From the NCBI GenBank assembly GCA_029556045.1, contig JAKQGS010000400.1:1-5505 (forward strand): a stretch of 5,505 nt of DNA. Direction: 5' to 3'. Both the position numbers and the translations under genes were made by a program. This stretch comes from Pseudomonadota bacterium (GTDB taxonomy: Bacteria > Bdellovibrionota > Oligoflexia > Oligoflexales > Oligoflexaceae). The notes beneath the pieces were generated by a model. It worked only from the letters and a program-made list of their open reading frames with translations. It did no database searches and was not told where the DNA came from. The number at the start of each line of letters is the position of its first letter. The first letter of the stretch is position 1. Positions 1 to 5,505 of this stretch are shown in pieces.

Positions 1-1698
1 TTTATCAACAAACTGGACCGCGCCGGCGCCAACCCTTACCGTGTTGTGGACGATCTGCGGGCCAAGTTGGGCCATAACGCCGTCATGATGCAAATACCCA
101 TCGGTCTGGAGTCCGATCTGGAAGGTTTAATTGATCTGATCACTATGAAAGCCTACTACTTTGACGGCGAAAAAGGTGACGACATCCGTGAGGAAGCCAT
201 TCCGGCGGCCTATGCGGACAAAGCTGCGGAATACCGCGCCATGATGCTGGATAAGATCTCTTTGTTCTCTGATGAAATGATGGAACTGATGCTGGAAGAA
301 AAACCCATCACTGAGGACATGATTCACCAGGTCGTTCGTAAATCGGTCATCGCCCGCACCCTGACTCCTGTTTTCATGGGCTCCGCCTTCAAAAACAAAG
401 GGGTTCAGTTGCTTCTCAACGCGGTTTCCCGCTACCTGCCGAGCCCTCTGGACCGCCAGTACTGGGGCACCGATAACGACAAACATGAAAAAGTCGAGAT
501 TTTCACCGACCCCGACAAGCCTTTGTGCGCCATGGCGTTCAAAATCACTGACGAGACCTTTGGTCAGTTGACCTATACCCGGATTTATCAGGGTACCCTG
601 AAAAAAGGTGAATCCTATTACAACCCCCGTATGGGCAAACGCCAAAGGGTTGGCCGTATCGTGCGCATGCACTCCAACGACCGCGAAGATATTACCGAGG
701 CAAAAGCTGGTGACATCGTGGCCATGGTCGGCGTTGAATGCGCCTCCGGTGACACCTACTGCACCGAGGGCACCAATATCACCATGGAATCCATCTTCGT
801 GCCAGAGGCCGTGATCGAACTGGCGCTCAAACCGGAGAAACAGGACGACCTGGTCAAAATTTCCAAAGCCTTGAACCGCTTTATGAAAGAGGACCCCACC
901 TTCCGTGTGTCGGTAGACCCTGAGTCCAACGAAACCCGCATTGCCGGTATGGGTGAGTTACACCTTGAGATCTATGTCGAGCGGATCAAGCGGGAATACA
1001 AAGCCAACGTGATCGTGGGTCAGCCGAAGGTAAACTATCGGGAAGCTCCAACCTTGGAAGCTGCTTACGACTACAAACACAAAAAACAAACCGGTGGTTC
1101 CGGTCAGTACGCTCACGTTGTGGGTAAACTGGTGCCGCTGCCAGAGGATGCTGACACCAACTTTGTCTTCGAGAACAACACCGTGGGCGGTTCAGTACCG
1201 AAGGAATATATCCCCGGCGTCGAAAAAGGCTTTAAAGAGTCCATTGATAAGGGGTCATTGGCTGGTTATCAGGTTATCCGCACCAAGATGGAGCTGTTGG
1301 ACGGTGGTTTCCACCCGGTTGACTCCTCGGAGATGGCTTTCAAAGTGGCCGCCCGCGCGGCGTTCAAGGAGGCCTTCCTGGCCTCCAAACCCCAAATTCT
1401 TGAGCCTATCATGAAGGTGGAAGTGGAAACCCCCACCGAATTCCAAGGTCCGGTACAGGGTGACCTGTCCTCCCGCCGCGGTGTTCTGATGGGTTCTGAC
1501 ATGCGGGATGATTACGCTGTTATCATGGCGGAAGTACCGCTTTCTGAGATGTTTGGATACTCCACCGATCTGCGCTCGAAAACGCAGGGTAAAGCCGGCT
1601 TTACTATGGAGTTCTCCTGCTACAAACCGGTGCCGATGTCGATCCAGGAACAATTGGTCAAAAAGTTCCGCGAAGATCAGGCCAAGGGCAGCAAATAA
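1..1698 (+). CDS. fusA: Elongation factor G, 5'-truncated by window start
   Basis: Cytoplasmic translational GTPase that moves tRNA and mRNA through the ribosome after peptide bond formation. The reading frame is open from base 1. The visible 565 residues begin FINKLDR, which contains the G4 guanine-specificity motif NKLD (residues 3-6). About 140 residues (P-loop, switch I and II) lie upstream of the window, given the usual ~700-residue length. G5 is GSAF at residues 127-130. Domain II follows (GQLTYTRIYQGTL region), then domain III (RIAGMGELHLEI). Domain IV opens with KKQTGGSGQYAHVVGKL and carries the tip loop GGFHPVDSSE with its conserved His at residue 438. Domain V contains EMFGYSTDLRSKTQGK and FTMEFSCYKP. 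Features such as EYIPGVEKGF, TPTEFQGPV and the C-terminal tail look closer to spdEFG1/mitochondrial EFG1 than to E. coli EF-G; this subclass call is inference from memory. The gene ends with TAA and a terminator. No tuf or rpsJ follows, so it is probably not in a classical str operon. The GTG at 46 is internal, not the start. Confidence 0.97.
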   Translation, partial: FINKLDRAGANPYRVVDDLRAKLGHNAVMMQIPIGLESDLEGLIDLITMKAYYFDGEKGDDIREEAIPAAYADKAAEYRAMMLDKISLFSDEMMELMLEEKPITEDMIHQVVRKSVIARTLTPVFMGSAFKNKGVQLLLNAVSRYLPSPLDRQYWGTDNDKHEKVEIFTDPDKPLCAMAFKITDETFGQLTYTRIYQGTLKKGESYYNPRMGKRQRVGRIVRMHSNDREDITEAKAGDIVAMVGVECASGDTYCTEGTNITMESIFVPEAVIELALKPEKQDDLVKISKALNRFMKEDPTFRVSVDPESNETRIAGMGELHLEIYVERIKREYKANVIVGQPKVNYREAPTLEAAYDYKHKKQTGGSGQYAHVVGKLVPLPEDADTNFVFENNTVGGSVPKEYIPGVEKGFKESIDKGSLAGYQVIRTKMELLDGGFHPVDSSEMAFKVAARAAFKEAFLASKPQILEPIMKVEVETPTEFQGPVQGDLSSRRGVLMGSDMRDDYAVIMAEVPLSEMFGYSTDLRSKTQGKAGFTMEFSCYKPVPMSIQEQLVKKFREDQAKGSK

Positions 1699-1737
1699 GC
1701 TCAGGGTCTGGATGACGCTTCTAGACGACAAAACTGT

Positions 1738-1767
1738 CCCCCCTGTTTTACAGGGGGGCTTTTTTTT
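1738..1767 (+). terminator. Intrinsic terminator of the EF-G gene
   Basis: An 8-bp perfect stem pairs CCCCCCTG (1738-1745) with CAGGGGGG (1751-1758) around a 5-nt TTTTA loop. One C and eight T residues (1760-1767) follow. The hairpin lies 40 bp after the EF-G stop. The GC-rich stem and long T tract are textbook for rho-independent termination, so EF-G and ppsA should be separate transcripts. Confidence 0.95.
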
Positions 1768-1805
1768 GCCCTGTATTTATACCCCCCCGCAAAATTTGTG
1801 GTACC

Positions 1806-1819
1806 TTGAGGCGGTTCAA
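1806..1819. promoter_or_regulatory. Candidate FNR/FixK/DNR-type operator upstream of ppsA
   Basis: The ppsA leader holds TTGA (1806-1809), six bases, then TCAA (1816-1819). This matches the TTGA-N6-TCAA core recognised by many CRP/FNR-superfamily regulators (FNR, FixK, DNR). The inner bases (G..T instead of T..A) depart from the E. coli FNR consensus. The left half could also serve as a poor -35 (TTGAGG), but no good -10 lies 17 bp downstream. The centre is about 42 bp before the ATG. That would suit occlusion of a promoter better than class II activation, because the transcript must begin upstream of the Shine-Dalgarno at 1843. The call rests on sequence match only. Confidence 0.3.
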
Positions 1820-1854
1820 CTCATTCCAGTTACCCGTTCCACGGAGGGCTAACC

Positions 1855-4272
1855 ATGAATCAATCTCCCCTGATCCTCTGGTTTAAGGATATTGGCATCA
1901 ACGACATTCCCCGCGTTGGTGGCAAAAACGCCTCCCTTGGAGAAATGTATCGCGCCCTCATGCCGCAGGGCATTCGCATTCCCAACGGCTTTGTCATCAC
2001 GGCGGCCGCTTACCGCCTCTTTCTGGAGAAGGCGGGGCTCGAAGACTTTTTACGCCGCACTATGCAGGATCTTGATACCCGCGATGTGCAGAGCCTCCAG
2101 GAAAAGGGGCTTCTGATCCGCCGCACAATCGCCAATGCCTCATTACCACCCGAACTGGAAAAGGCGATTCTGGAGGCCTATCAAGTTCTGCGAACATCTG
2201 AAGGCGGAGCATGGGACGTGGCAGTCCGCAGCAGTGCCACGGCGGAGGATCTGCCAGAAGCCAGTTTTGCGGGACAGCAAGAAACCTACCTAAACGTGCA
2301 GGGAGAAAGGGCCCTGCTGGACAGCTGCAAACTTTGTTTTGCCTCGCTATTTACCGATCGCGCCATTTCATATCGCGCGGATTTTGCGTTTGATCATCAC
2401 AAGGTCGCTCTTTCCATCGGCGTTCAGCGCATGGTTCGCTCGGATTGCGGTGCCGCTGGCGTGATGTTCACCATCGACACGGAATCGGGATTTCGTAATG
2501 CCATTCTCATCAACGCCGCATACGGCCTTGGAGAAAATGTGGTGAAGGGATCCGTCAATCCGGACGAGTACTATGTGTTTAAACCCACGGTCAGAGAGGG
2601 GAAACGACCGATCCTGCGCAAGGAGCTGGGCACCAAAGAGTTTCAACTGGTTTACGATCAGGGCGGCAGCAAAGGGGTCATCAATATTCCAGTCCCGGAG
2701 GAGCGCCGCGGCCAATTTGCCCTGACCGATGACGAGATCATTCAATTGGCGCAGTGGGGCTGTCAGATCGAAGACTACTACTCCCGACTCAAAGGTCACC
2801 TCACCCCCATGGACATCGAATGGGGGCGAGACGGTGTGACCGGACAACTGTATATCCTGCAGGCACGCCCTGAAACCGTGCAGTCGCAAAAATCCATCAA
2901 GACCCTTGAAGTCTATAAACTCAAAGGAAAGGGCAAAGTTTTGGCATCGGGGCGGGCCGTGGGGGAAAAGATCGCCGCCGGTCCGGTGCGGGTGATTCAC
3001 GGCGTCAGCGAGCTCCGGCTCTTGCAGCCCGGCGAGATTCTGGTAACCGATAAAACCGATCCCGACTGGGAGCCATCAATGAAAACCGCCGCCGCCATCA
3101 TCACCAATCGTGGCGGCCGCACCTGTCATGCGGCCATCGTCAGCCGGGAGCTGGGATTGCCCGCCATTGTTGGCACGGAGACGGCGACTGCGGTGCTGCA
3201 AAACGGCCAATGGGTGACACTTTCCTGCGCCGAAGGGGATACCGGTCACATTTATGACGGGAAACTGGCTTATGAGGTAACTCGCATCGATCTCGAAGGG
3301 TTAAAACGTCCCCGAACTAAAATCATGATGAACGTGGGAAACCCGCAGGAGGCATTTCGCCTGTCCATGATTCCCAACGATGGGGTGGGTCTGGCGCGTC
3401 TGGAATTCATCATCTCGACATTCGTCAAAATTCACCCGATGGCTCTCCTGCGTTATCCCCATCTTCAGGATGCGGAAGCGGTCAGGAGCATCGCACGCAT
3501 GACCTCGCATTACGAGCGCAAGGACGAATACTTTGTTGACAAATTAGCTCAGGGCGTGGCGATGATTGTTGCGGCATTTCATCCCAACGATGTGATTGTG
3601 CGCATGAGCGACTTTAAAACCAATGAATATGCCAATCTCATCGGTGGGCGGGAATTTGAGCCGGCCGAAGAAAACCCCATGATCGGCTTTCGTGGCGCGT
3701 CCCGTTATTATCATGAGCGTTATCGCGAGGGTTTTGCCCTGGAATGTCGTGCCATGAAGAAGGTCCGCGACGAGATGGGTTTGACCAATATGAAGCTGAT
3801 GATCCCCTTTTGTCGTACCGTGGAGGAGGGACAAAAAGTTCTGGCGGAAATGGCCAAACACGGCCTGAAGCGGGGCGAAAACGGTTTAGAAATCTACGTG
3901 ATGTGTGAGATCCCCAGTAACGTCATTCTCGCCCGTGAGTTTGCTGAAATCTTTGACGGCTTTTCCATCGGCTCGAATGACCTGACCCAATTGATTTTGG
4001 GGGTTGACCGGGATTCGGAGATCGTGGCCCCCATCTTTGACGAACGCAATCCGGCCATTAAAAAGATGGTGACTGACGTGATAGTGCAAACCAAGAAATC
4101 GGGTCGAAAGATCGGTATCTGTGGGCAAGCCCCCAGCGACTATCCTGAATTTGCCGCTTTTTTGGTGGAATCGGGTATTGACAGCATTTCCCTCAACCCG
4201 GACGCGGTTTTAAAGACCACGGCCATGGTTCTGAAATTGGAGGAGAGCCAATCCAGGGGAAAAGGTGTTTAA
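1855..4272 (+). CDS. ppsA: Phosphoenolpyruvate synthase (pyruvate, water dikinase)
   Basis: Makes phosphoenolpyruvate, AMP and phosphate from pyruvate, ATP and water in the cytoplasm, feeding gluconeogenesis from three-carbon substrates. The 805 residues match the family length (E. coli about 792). The N-terminal ATP-grasp-like nucleotide-binding domain (about 1-345) carries RVGGKNASLGE (20-30), AVRSSATAEDLPEASFAGQQ (123-142) and LQARPETV (335-342). The swivelling phosphohistidine domain has GGRTCHAAI, with catalytic His425. The C-terminal PEP/pyruvate barrel (about 490-795) shows VRMSDFKTNEY (582-592), ENPMIGFRG (606-614), MCEIPSN (683-689), GSNDLTQL (706-713) and CGQAPSD, with catalytic Cys756. 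Thr423, two residues before His425, matches the Thr that the PpsR-type (DUF299) kinase/phosphorylase modifies in E. coli; no such gene is in this window. The ATG is supported by GGAGGG (1843-1848), 6 nt upstream. The gene follows the EF-G terminator, so it needs its own promoter. It may be cotranscribed with the small gene starting 44 bp downstream. No truncation or frameshift is seen. Confidence 0.98.
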   Translation: MNQSPLILWFKDIGINDIPRVGGKNASLGEMYRALMPQGIRIPNGFVITAAAYRLFLEKAGLEDFLRRTMQDLDTRDVQSLQEKGLLIRRTIANASLPPELEKAILEAYQVLRTSEGGAWDVAVRSSATAEDLPEASFAGQQETYLNVQGERALLDSCKLCFASLFTDRAISYRADFAFDHHKVALSIGVQRMVRSDCGAAGVMFTIDTESGFRNAILINAAYGLGENVVKGSVNPDEYYVFKPTVREGKRPILRKELGTKEFQLVYDQGGSKGVINIPVPEERRGQFALTDDEIIQLAQWGCQIEDYYSRLKGHLTPMDIEWGRDGVTGQLYILQARPETVQSQKSIKTLEVYKLKGKGKVLASGRAVGEKIAAGPVRVIHGVSELRLLQPGEILVTDKTDPDWEPSMKTAAAIITNRGGRTCHAAIVSRELGLPAIVGTETATAVLQNGQWVTLSCAEGDTGHIYDGKLAYEVTRIDLEGLKRPRTKIMMNVGNPQEAFRLSMIPNDGVGLARLEFIISTFVKIHPMALLRYPHLQDAEAVRSIARMTSHYERKDEYFVDKLAQGVAMIVAAFHPNDVIVRMSDFKTNEYANLIGGREFEPAEENPMIGFRGASRYYHERYREGFALECRAMKKVRDEMGLTNMKLMIPFCRTVEEGQKVLAEMAKHGLKRGENGLEIYVMCEIPSNVILAREFAEIFDGFSIGSNDLTQLILGVDRDSEIVAPIFDERNPAIKKMVTDVIVQTKKSGRKIGICGQAPSDYPEFAAFLVESGIDSISLNPDAVLKTTAMVLKLEESQSRGKGV

Positions 4273-4304
4273 CTTTGGCGTAAAAACGGGGACAATAGGG
4301 GGGT

Positions 4305-4309
4305 GGAGG
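4305..4309 (+). promoter_or_regulatory. Ribosome binding site of the 59-residue gene
   Basis: A perfect GGAGG sits 7 nt before the ATG at 4317 and fixes the start of a gene otherwise short enough to be missed. It lies at the end of an unusually G-rich stretch (four Gs at 4288-4291, six at 4298-4303). Confidence 0.8.
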
Positions 4310-4316
4310 AACGTCG

Positions 4317-4496
4317 ATGAATCCCAAAAAAAATCCCCAAAACGTACAGCTTTCGTTGGTGCCCAACGACACAGCAGCATCGCCTTATACTCGCCCGGAG
4401 GATGCAAATCCGGATGAAGGAAGCCAGTTTGCTGCCATGATGAATCGTTTTGCGGACCGACTGGAAAAAGAGATTGAATACCTGATGTCGTTATGA
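4317..4496 (+). CDS. Small protein of unknown function, 59 residues
   Basis: I do not recognise this protein. An ATG at 4317 is preceded at 7 nt by a full GGAGG (4305-4309), and the frame runs 59 codons to TGA (4494-4496). The product starts MNPKKNPQNVQLSLVPND. Residues 1-35 are rich in Pro, Asn and Asp and probably disordered. Residues 36-59 (from SQFAAMM to the end) should form a charged amphipathic helix with Phe38, Met42, Phe45, Leu49, Ile53 and Leu56 on one face. The protein is acidic overall (about 9 acidic and 6 basic side chains), with no Cys, signal peptide or membrane segment. It starts 44 bp after ppsA with no terminator between, so cotranscription is likely. The helix suggests a binding or oligomerisation segment, but the function is open. 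The Shine-Dalgarno, operon-like spacing and neat fit against the converging gene support a real gene; conservation is untested. Confidence 0.7.
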   Translation: MNPKKNPQNVQLSLVPNDTAASPYTRPEDANPDEGSQFAAMMNRFADRLEKEIEYLMSL

Positions 4497-4500
4497 CGCG

Positions 4501-5112
4501 TTATATGGGCTTCTGCCCTTCCACCACCTGCTTCCACAAGCGATACAACTCGTCCATCAATGCCAGAATGTCTGGCTCCACCTGATTGAGCAGCAGGCGT
4601 GCCACCGCTTTCCAATCGGATTGACTGATCGCCATCTCGAGGGCAATTTTGGTTTTTGCCAACTGATCAAAAAGAGCGACACACCGGCTCTTGTCAAAGC
4701 TGGCCGGCAACAAGGCGTCCACATGACGGTAGAGATCAATGGCTAACTGATAGTCCTTTTGCAGGATCAACAGTTCATGGGGTGTTTCTTTGGGAAGGTT
4801 TTGCCAACAGCGCACAGCCAGATGTTTCAGATGCTTTTCCATGATACCCAGCAGGTTCCGCAGAGCGTCAATCGATTGGGCTGCAAGACCAACCGGAGAA
4901 TCCGCCTGGATCTGTAATCGCGTCCCAGAGTCCATCGGAGTCTGGGCAGCCTCATGGATATCGCGAAGACACTCCTGATTCAGGGTCACCTTGGTGATCG
5001 CCTGATTTTTGTCTAACAGGGTATCTTCCACCCAGGCCAAAGCCTCACCAAGGTTCATGAGGGGTATGGGAACCGGGATCTTTCTGCCGTTCAAATATAG
5101 GCTTTTCAGCAT
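4501..5112 (-). CDS. Hypothetical protein, mostly helical, 203 residues
   Basis: I do not recognise this family. The start is taken as the ATG at 5112-5110 because a GAGGTG (5122-5117) precedes it closely. An in-frame TTG at 5139 lies in the T tract of a terminator and is unlikely to be used. The N-terminal ~70 residues look like a small alpha/beta domain: a strand with LYLNGRKIPVPIP (5-17), a helix LGEALAWVEDTLL (21-33), a strand ITKVTLN (39-45) and a strand TRLQIQA (64-70). Residues about 73-198 read as long amphipathic helices with regular Leu/Ile/Ala spacing, likely a helical bundle or coiled coil. Leu is abundant. Cys residues are scattered (48, 102, 144) and form no metal-binding motif. 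There is no signal peptide or membrane segment, so it is probably cytoplasmic. The gene converges on the 59-residue gene with a 4-bp gap and lies downstream of a TPR-protein gene on the same strand. A structural or adaptor role is possible; no enzymatic motif is seen. Confidence 0.85.
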   Translation of the reverse strand: MLKSLYLNGRKIPVPIPLMNLGEALAWVEDTLLDKNQAITKVTLNQECLRDIHEAAQTPMDSGTRLQIQADSPVGLAAQSIDALRNLLGIMEKHLKHLAVRCWQNLPKETPHELLILQKDYQLAIDLYRHVDALLPASFDKSRCVALFDQLAKTKIALEMAISQSDWKAVARLLLNQVEPDILALMDELYRLWKQVVEGQKPI

Positions 5113-5116
5113 TGAA

Positions 5117-5122
5117 CACCTC
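5117..5122 (-). promoter_or_regulatory. Ribosome binding site deciding the start of the 203-residue protein
   Basis: On the - strand GAGGTG (5122-5117) lies 4 nt before the ATG at 5112 (6 nt if counted from GAGG). It favours this ATG over the upstream in-frame TTG at 5139, which has no ribosome binding site and overlaps a terminator T tract. Confidence 0.75.
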
Positions 5123-5124
5123 GA

Positions 5125-5135
5125 CTGACCGTCAG
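5125..5135. repeat. 11-bp palindrome between terminator and start codon
   Basis: CTGAC (5125-5129), a central C, then GTCAG (5131-5135) form an odd palindrome with 5-bp arms. As RNA, a 1-nt loop is too tight, so it would fold poorly. As DNA it could be a dimeric protein's operator. It sits between the terminator T tract and the ribosome binding site of the 203-residue gene. Short palindromes also arise by chance. Confidence 0.35.
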
Positions 5136-5137
5136 GC

Positions 5138-5163
5138 AAAAAAAGAGGATCCCTAGGATCCCC
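5138..5163 (-). terminator. Intrinsic terminator downstream of the TPR gene
   Basis: Read on the - strand, GGGGATCC (5163-5156) pairs with GGATCCTC (5152-5145) over a 3-nt loop (TAG), giving 8 bp with one G-U pair. Seven T residues (5144-5138) follow directly. It begins 28 bp after the TPR gene's stop codon. The + strand has no T tract on the other side, so it acts in one direction only. It lies just 25 bp before the start codon of the next - strand gene, so it could also act as an attenuator for that gene. Confidence 0.85.
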
Positions 5164-5191
5164 CGATTCATGGACTCAATTCAATCTAACC

Positions 5192-5505
5192 TCAGGCGTT
5201 GGAGGTGGTCGCCTTGGCTTCCCGCGCGGCGCGGATTTGTGCTTGCAGTTCAAGAGCCCGCTTATCACTTCCATTGCTCGCCAGCAGGTTATCGACCTGT
5301 GCGCCAGATTCCTCGTATTTACCTTGCTTGAACAACAGTGCTGCAAGGGTGAACATCATATTACCATCGTTTGGCACGAGGGACAGATAGTTGCGCAAGG
5401 CCTTTTCTGCATCGTCGTAAACTTCCGACTCATGGGCAACCTGTACCATCGCAAATATAGCGGCAGCATTGTCCGGTTTGATTTCAAGGGACTTGCGGAT
5501 CCAGC
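5192..5505 (-). CDS. TPR-repeat protein, C-terminal part only (N-terminus beyond window)
   Basis: The frame is open from the window edge to TGA at 5194-5192 and shows the last 103 residues. The fragment begins in a repeat's second helix (WIRKSLEIKPDN). Two full 34-residue tetratricopeptide repeats follow: one from AAAIFAM to LSLVPND, with the Tyr-Asp-Asp-Ala-Glu turn, and one from GNMMFTL to ASNGSD, with the typical QGKYEES segment. A last helix (KRALELQAQIRAAREA) and a short polar tail ATTSNA end the protein. TPR arrays are superhelical protein-binding scaffolds, so the partner and pathway cannot be told from this end alone. The ATG at 5449 is internal, because the repeat pattern continues upstream of it. 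A terminator follows 28 bp after the stop. The 203-residue gene lies 79 bp further along the same strand. Confidence 0.93.
   Translation of the reverse strand, partial: WIRKSLEIKPDNAAAIFAMVQVAHESEVYDDAEKALRNYLSLVPNDGNMMFTLAALLFKQGKYEESGAQVDNLLASNGSDKRALELQAQIRAAREAKATTSNA

Noticed and set aside
127..672. Long open frame (181 codons) on the - strand inside the EF-G gene
   Set aside because: It lies fully antisense to strongly conserved EF-G coding sequence, with no ribosome binding site or recognisable product. It is a codon-bias shadow.
1255..1731. 158-codon open frame on the - strand over the end of the EF-G gene
   Set aside because: It is antisense to EF-G domains IV and V, with no family resemblance and no ribosome binding site noted. 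It is a shadow frame.
1774..1782. AT-rich TATTTATAC as a -10 element for ppsA
   Set aside because: The position about 17 bp upstream falls in the G run of the terminator and offers no -35-like hexamer. It cannot be called without a mapped start.
1782..1788. C7 run that could pair with the terminator's G run as an antiterminator
   Set aside because: It lies downstream of the T tract, so it is transcribed only after the termination decision and cannot act on it.
1508..1852. 114-codon + strand frame running from inside EF-G to just before the ppsA start
   Set aside because: It overlaps EF-G in another frame and then reads through the terminator hairpin and the ppsA leader. Its content is low-complexity and not protein-like.
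2368..3000. 210-codon open frame on the - strand inside ppsA
   Set aside because: It is antisense to the conserved ATP-binding and phosphohistidine regions of PpsA. The product resembles nothing known and reads as a shadow frame.
4268..4296. Possible promoter before the 59-residue gene (TTTAAC, 17 bp, GACAAT)
   Set aside because: The -35 matches only about 3 of 6 consensus bases and the -10 only 4 of 6. The transcript would begin almost at the ribosome binding site. Cotranscription with ppsA is simpler.
4507..4518. GGGC-TTCT-GCCC hairpin as a shared terminator for the convergent genes
   Set aside because: The stem is only 4 bp with no T tract on either strand, and it lies inside the last codons of the 203-residue gene.

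Overview
The window is ordinary chromosomal bacterial sequence with GC in the mid-50s by eye. It has compact genes, strong Shine-Dalgarno sites and classical intrinsic terminators. It holds two large housekeeping genes on the + strand, one small uncharacterised + strand gene, and two - strand genes, one of which is cut by the window end. I see no mobile elements, CRISPR, tRNA or rRNA. The taxon cannot be fixed. The EF-G looks closer to the spdEFG1/mitochondrial EFG1 branch than to the enterobacterial str-operon EF-G. PEP synthase is clearly of the proteobacterial PpsA type. A deltaproteobacterium-like (Desulfobacterota) or deep-branching proteobacterial host would fit, but this is inference.

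Layout. 1-1698: elongation factor G, lacking roughly its first 140 residues because the window starts inside it at the G4 motif. 1738-1767: strong terminator. 1768-1854: leader of ppsA, with an exact TTGA-N6-TCAA half-site pair of the kind bound by FNR/FixK/DNR regulators. 1855-4272: complete phosphoenolpyruvate synthase with all catalytic residues visible. 4317-4496: a 59-codon gene with a good ribosome binding site and an amphipathic C-terminal helix, probably cotranscribed with ppsA. 4501-5112 (-): a 203-residue unrecognised, largely helical protein, convergent with the small gene and separated from it by only 4 bp. 5138-5163 (-): terminator with an adjacent 11-bp palindrome. 5192-5505 (-): the C-terminal end of a TPR-repeat protein.

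How the parts relate. EF-G ends in a strong terminator, so ppsA is its own transcription unit, perhaps with the 59-residue gene. The two - strand genes lie in tandem, but a terminator stands between them only 25 nt before the second start codon. The second gene therefore depends on read-through, attenuation, or a promoter I cannot place. No clear new biological system is visible. The most worthwhile leads are the small gene behind ppsA, the FNR-type site before ppsA, and the terminator/palindrome leader of the 203-residue gene.
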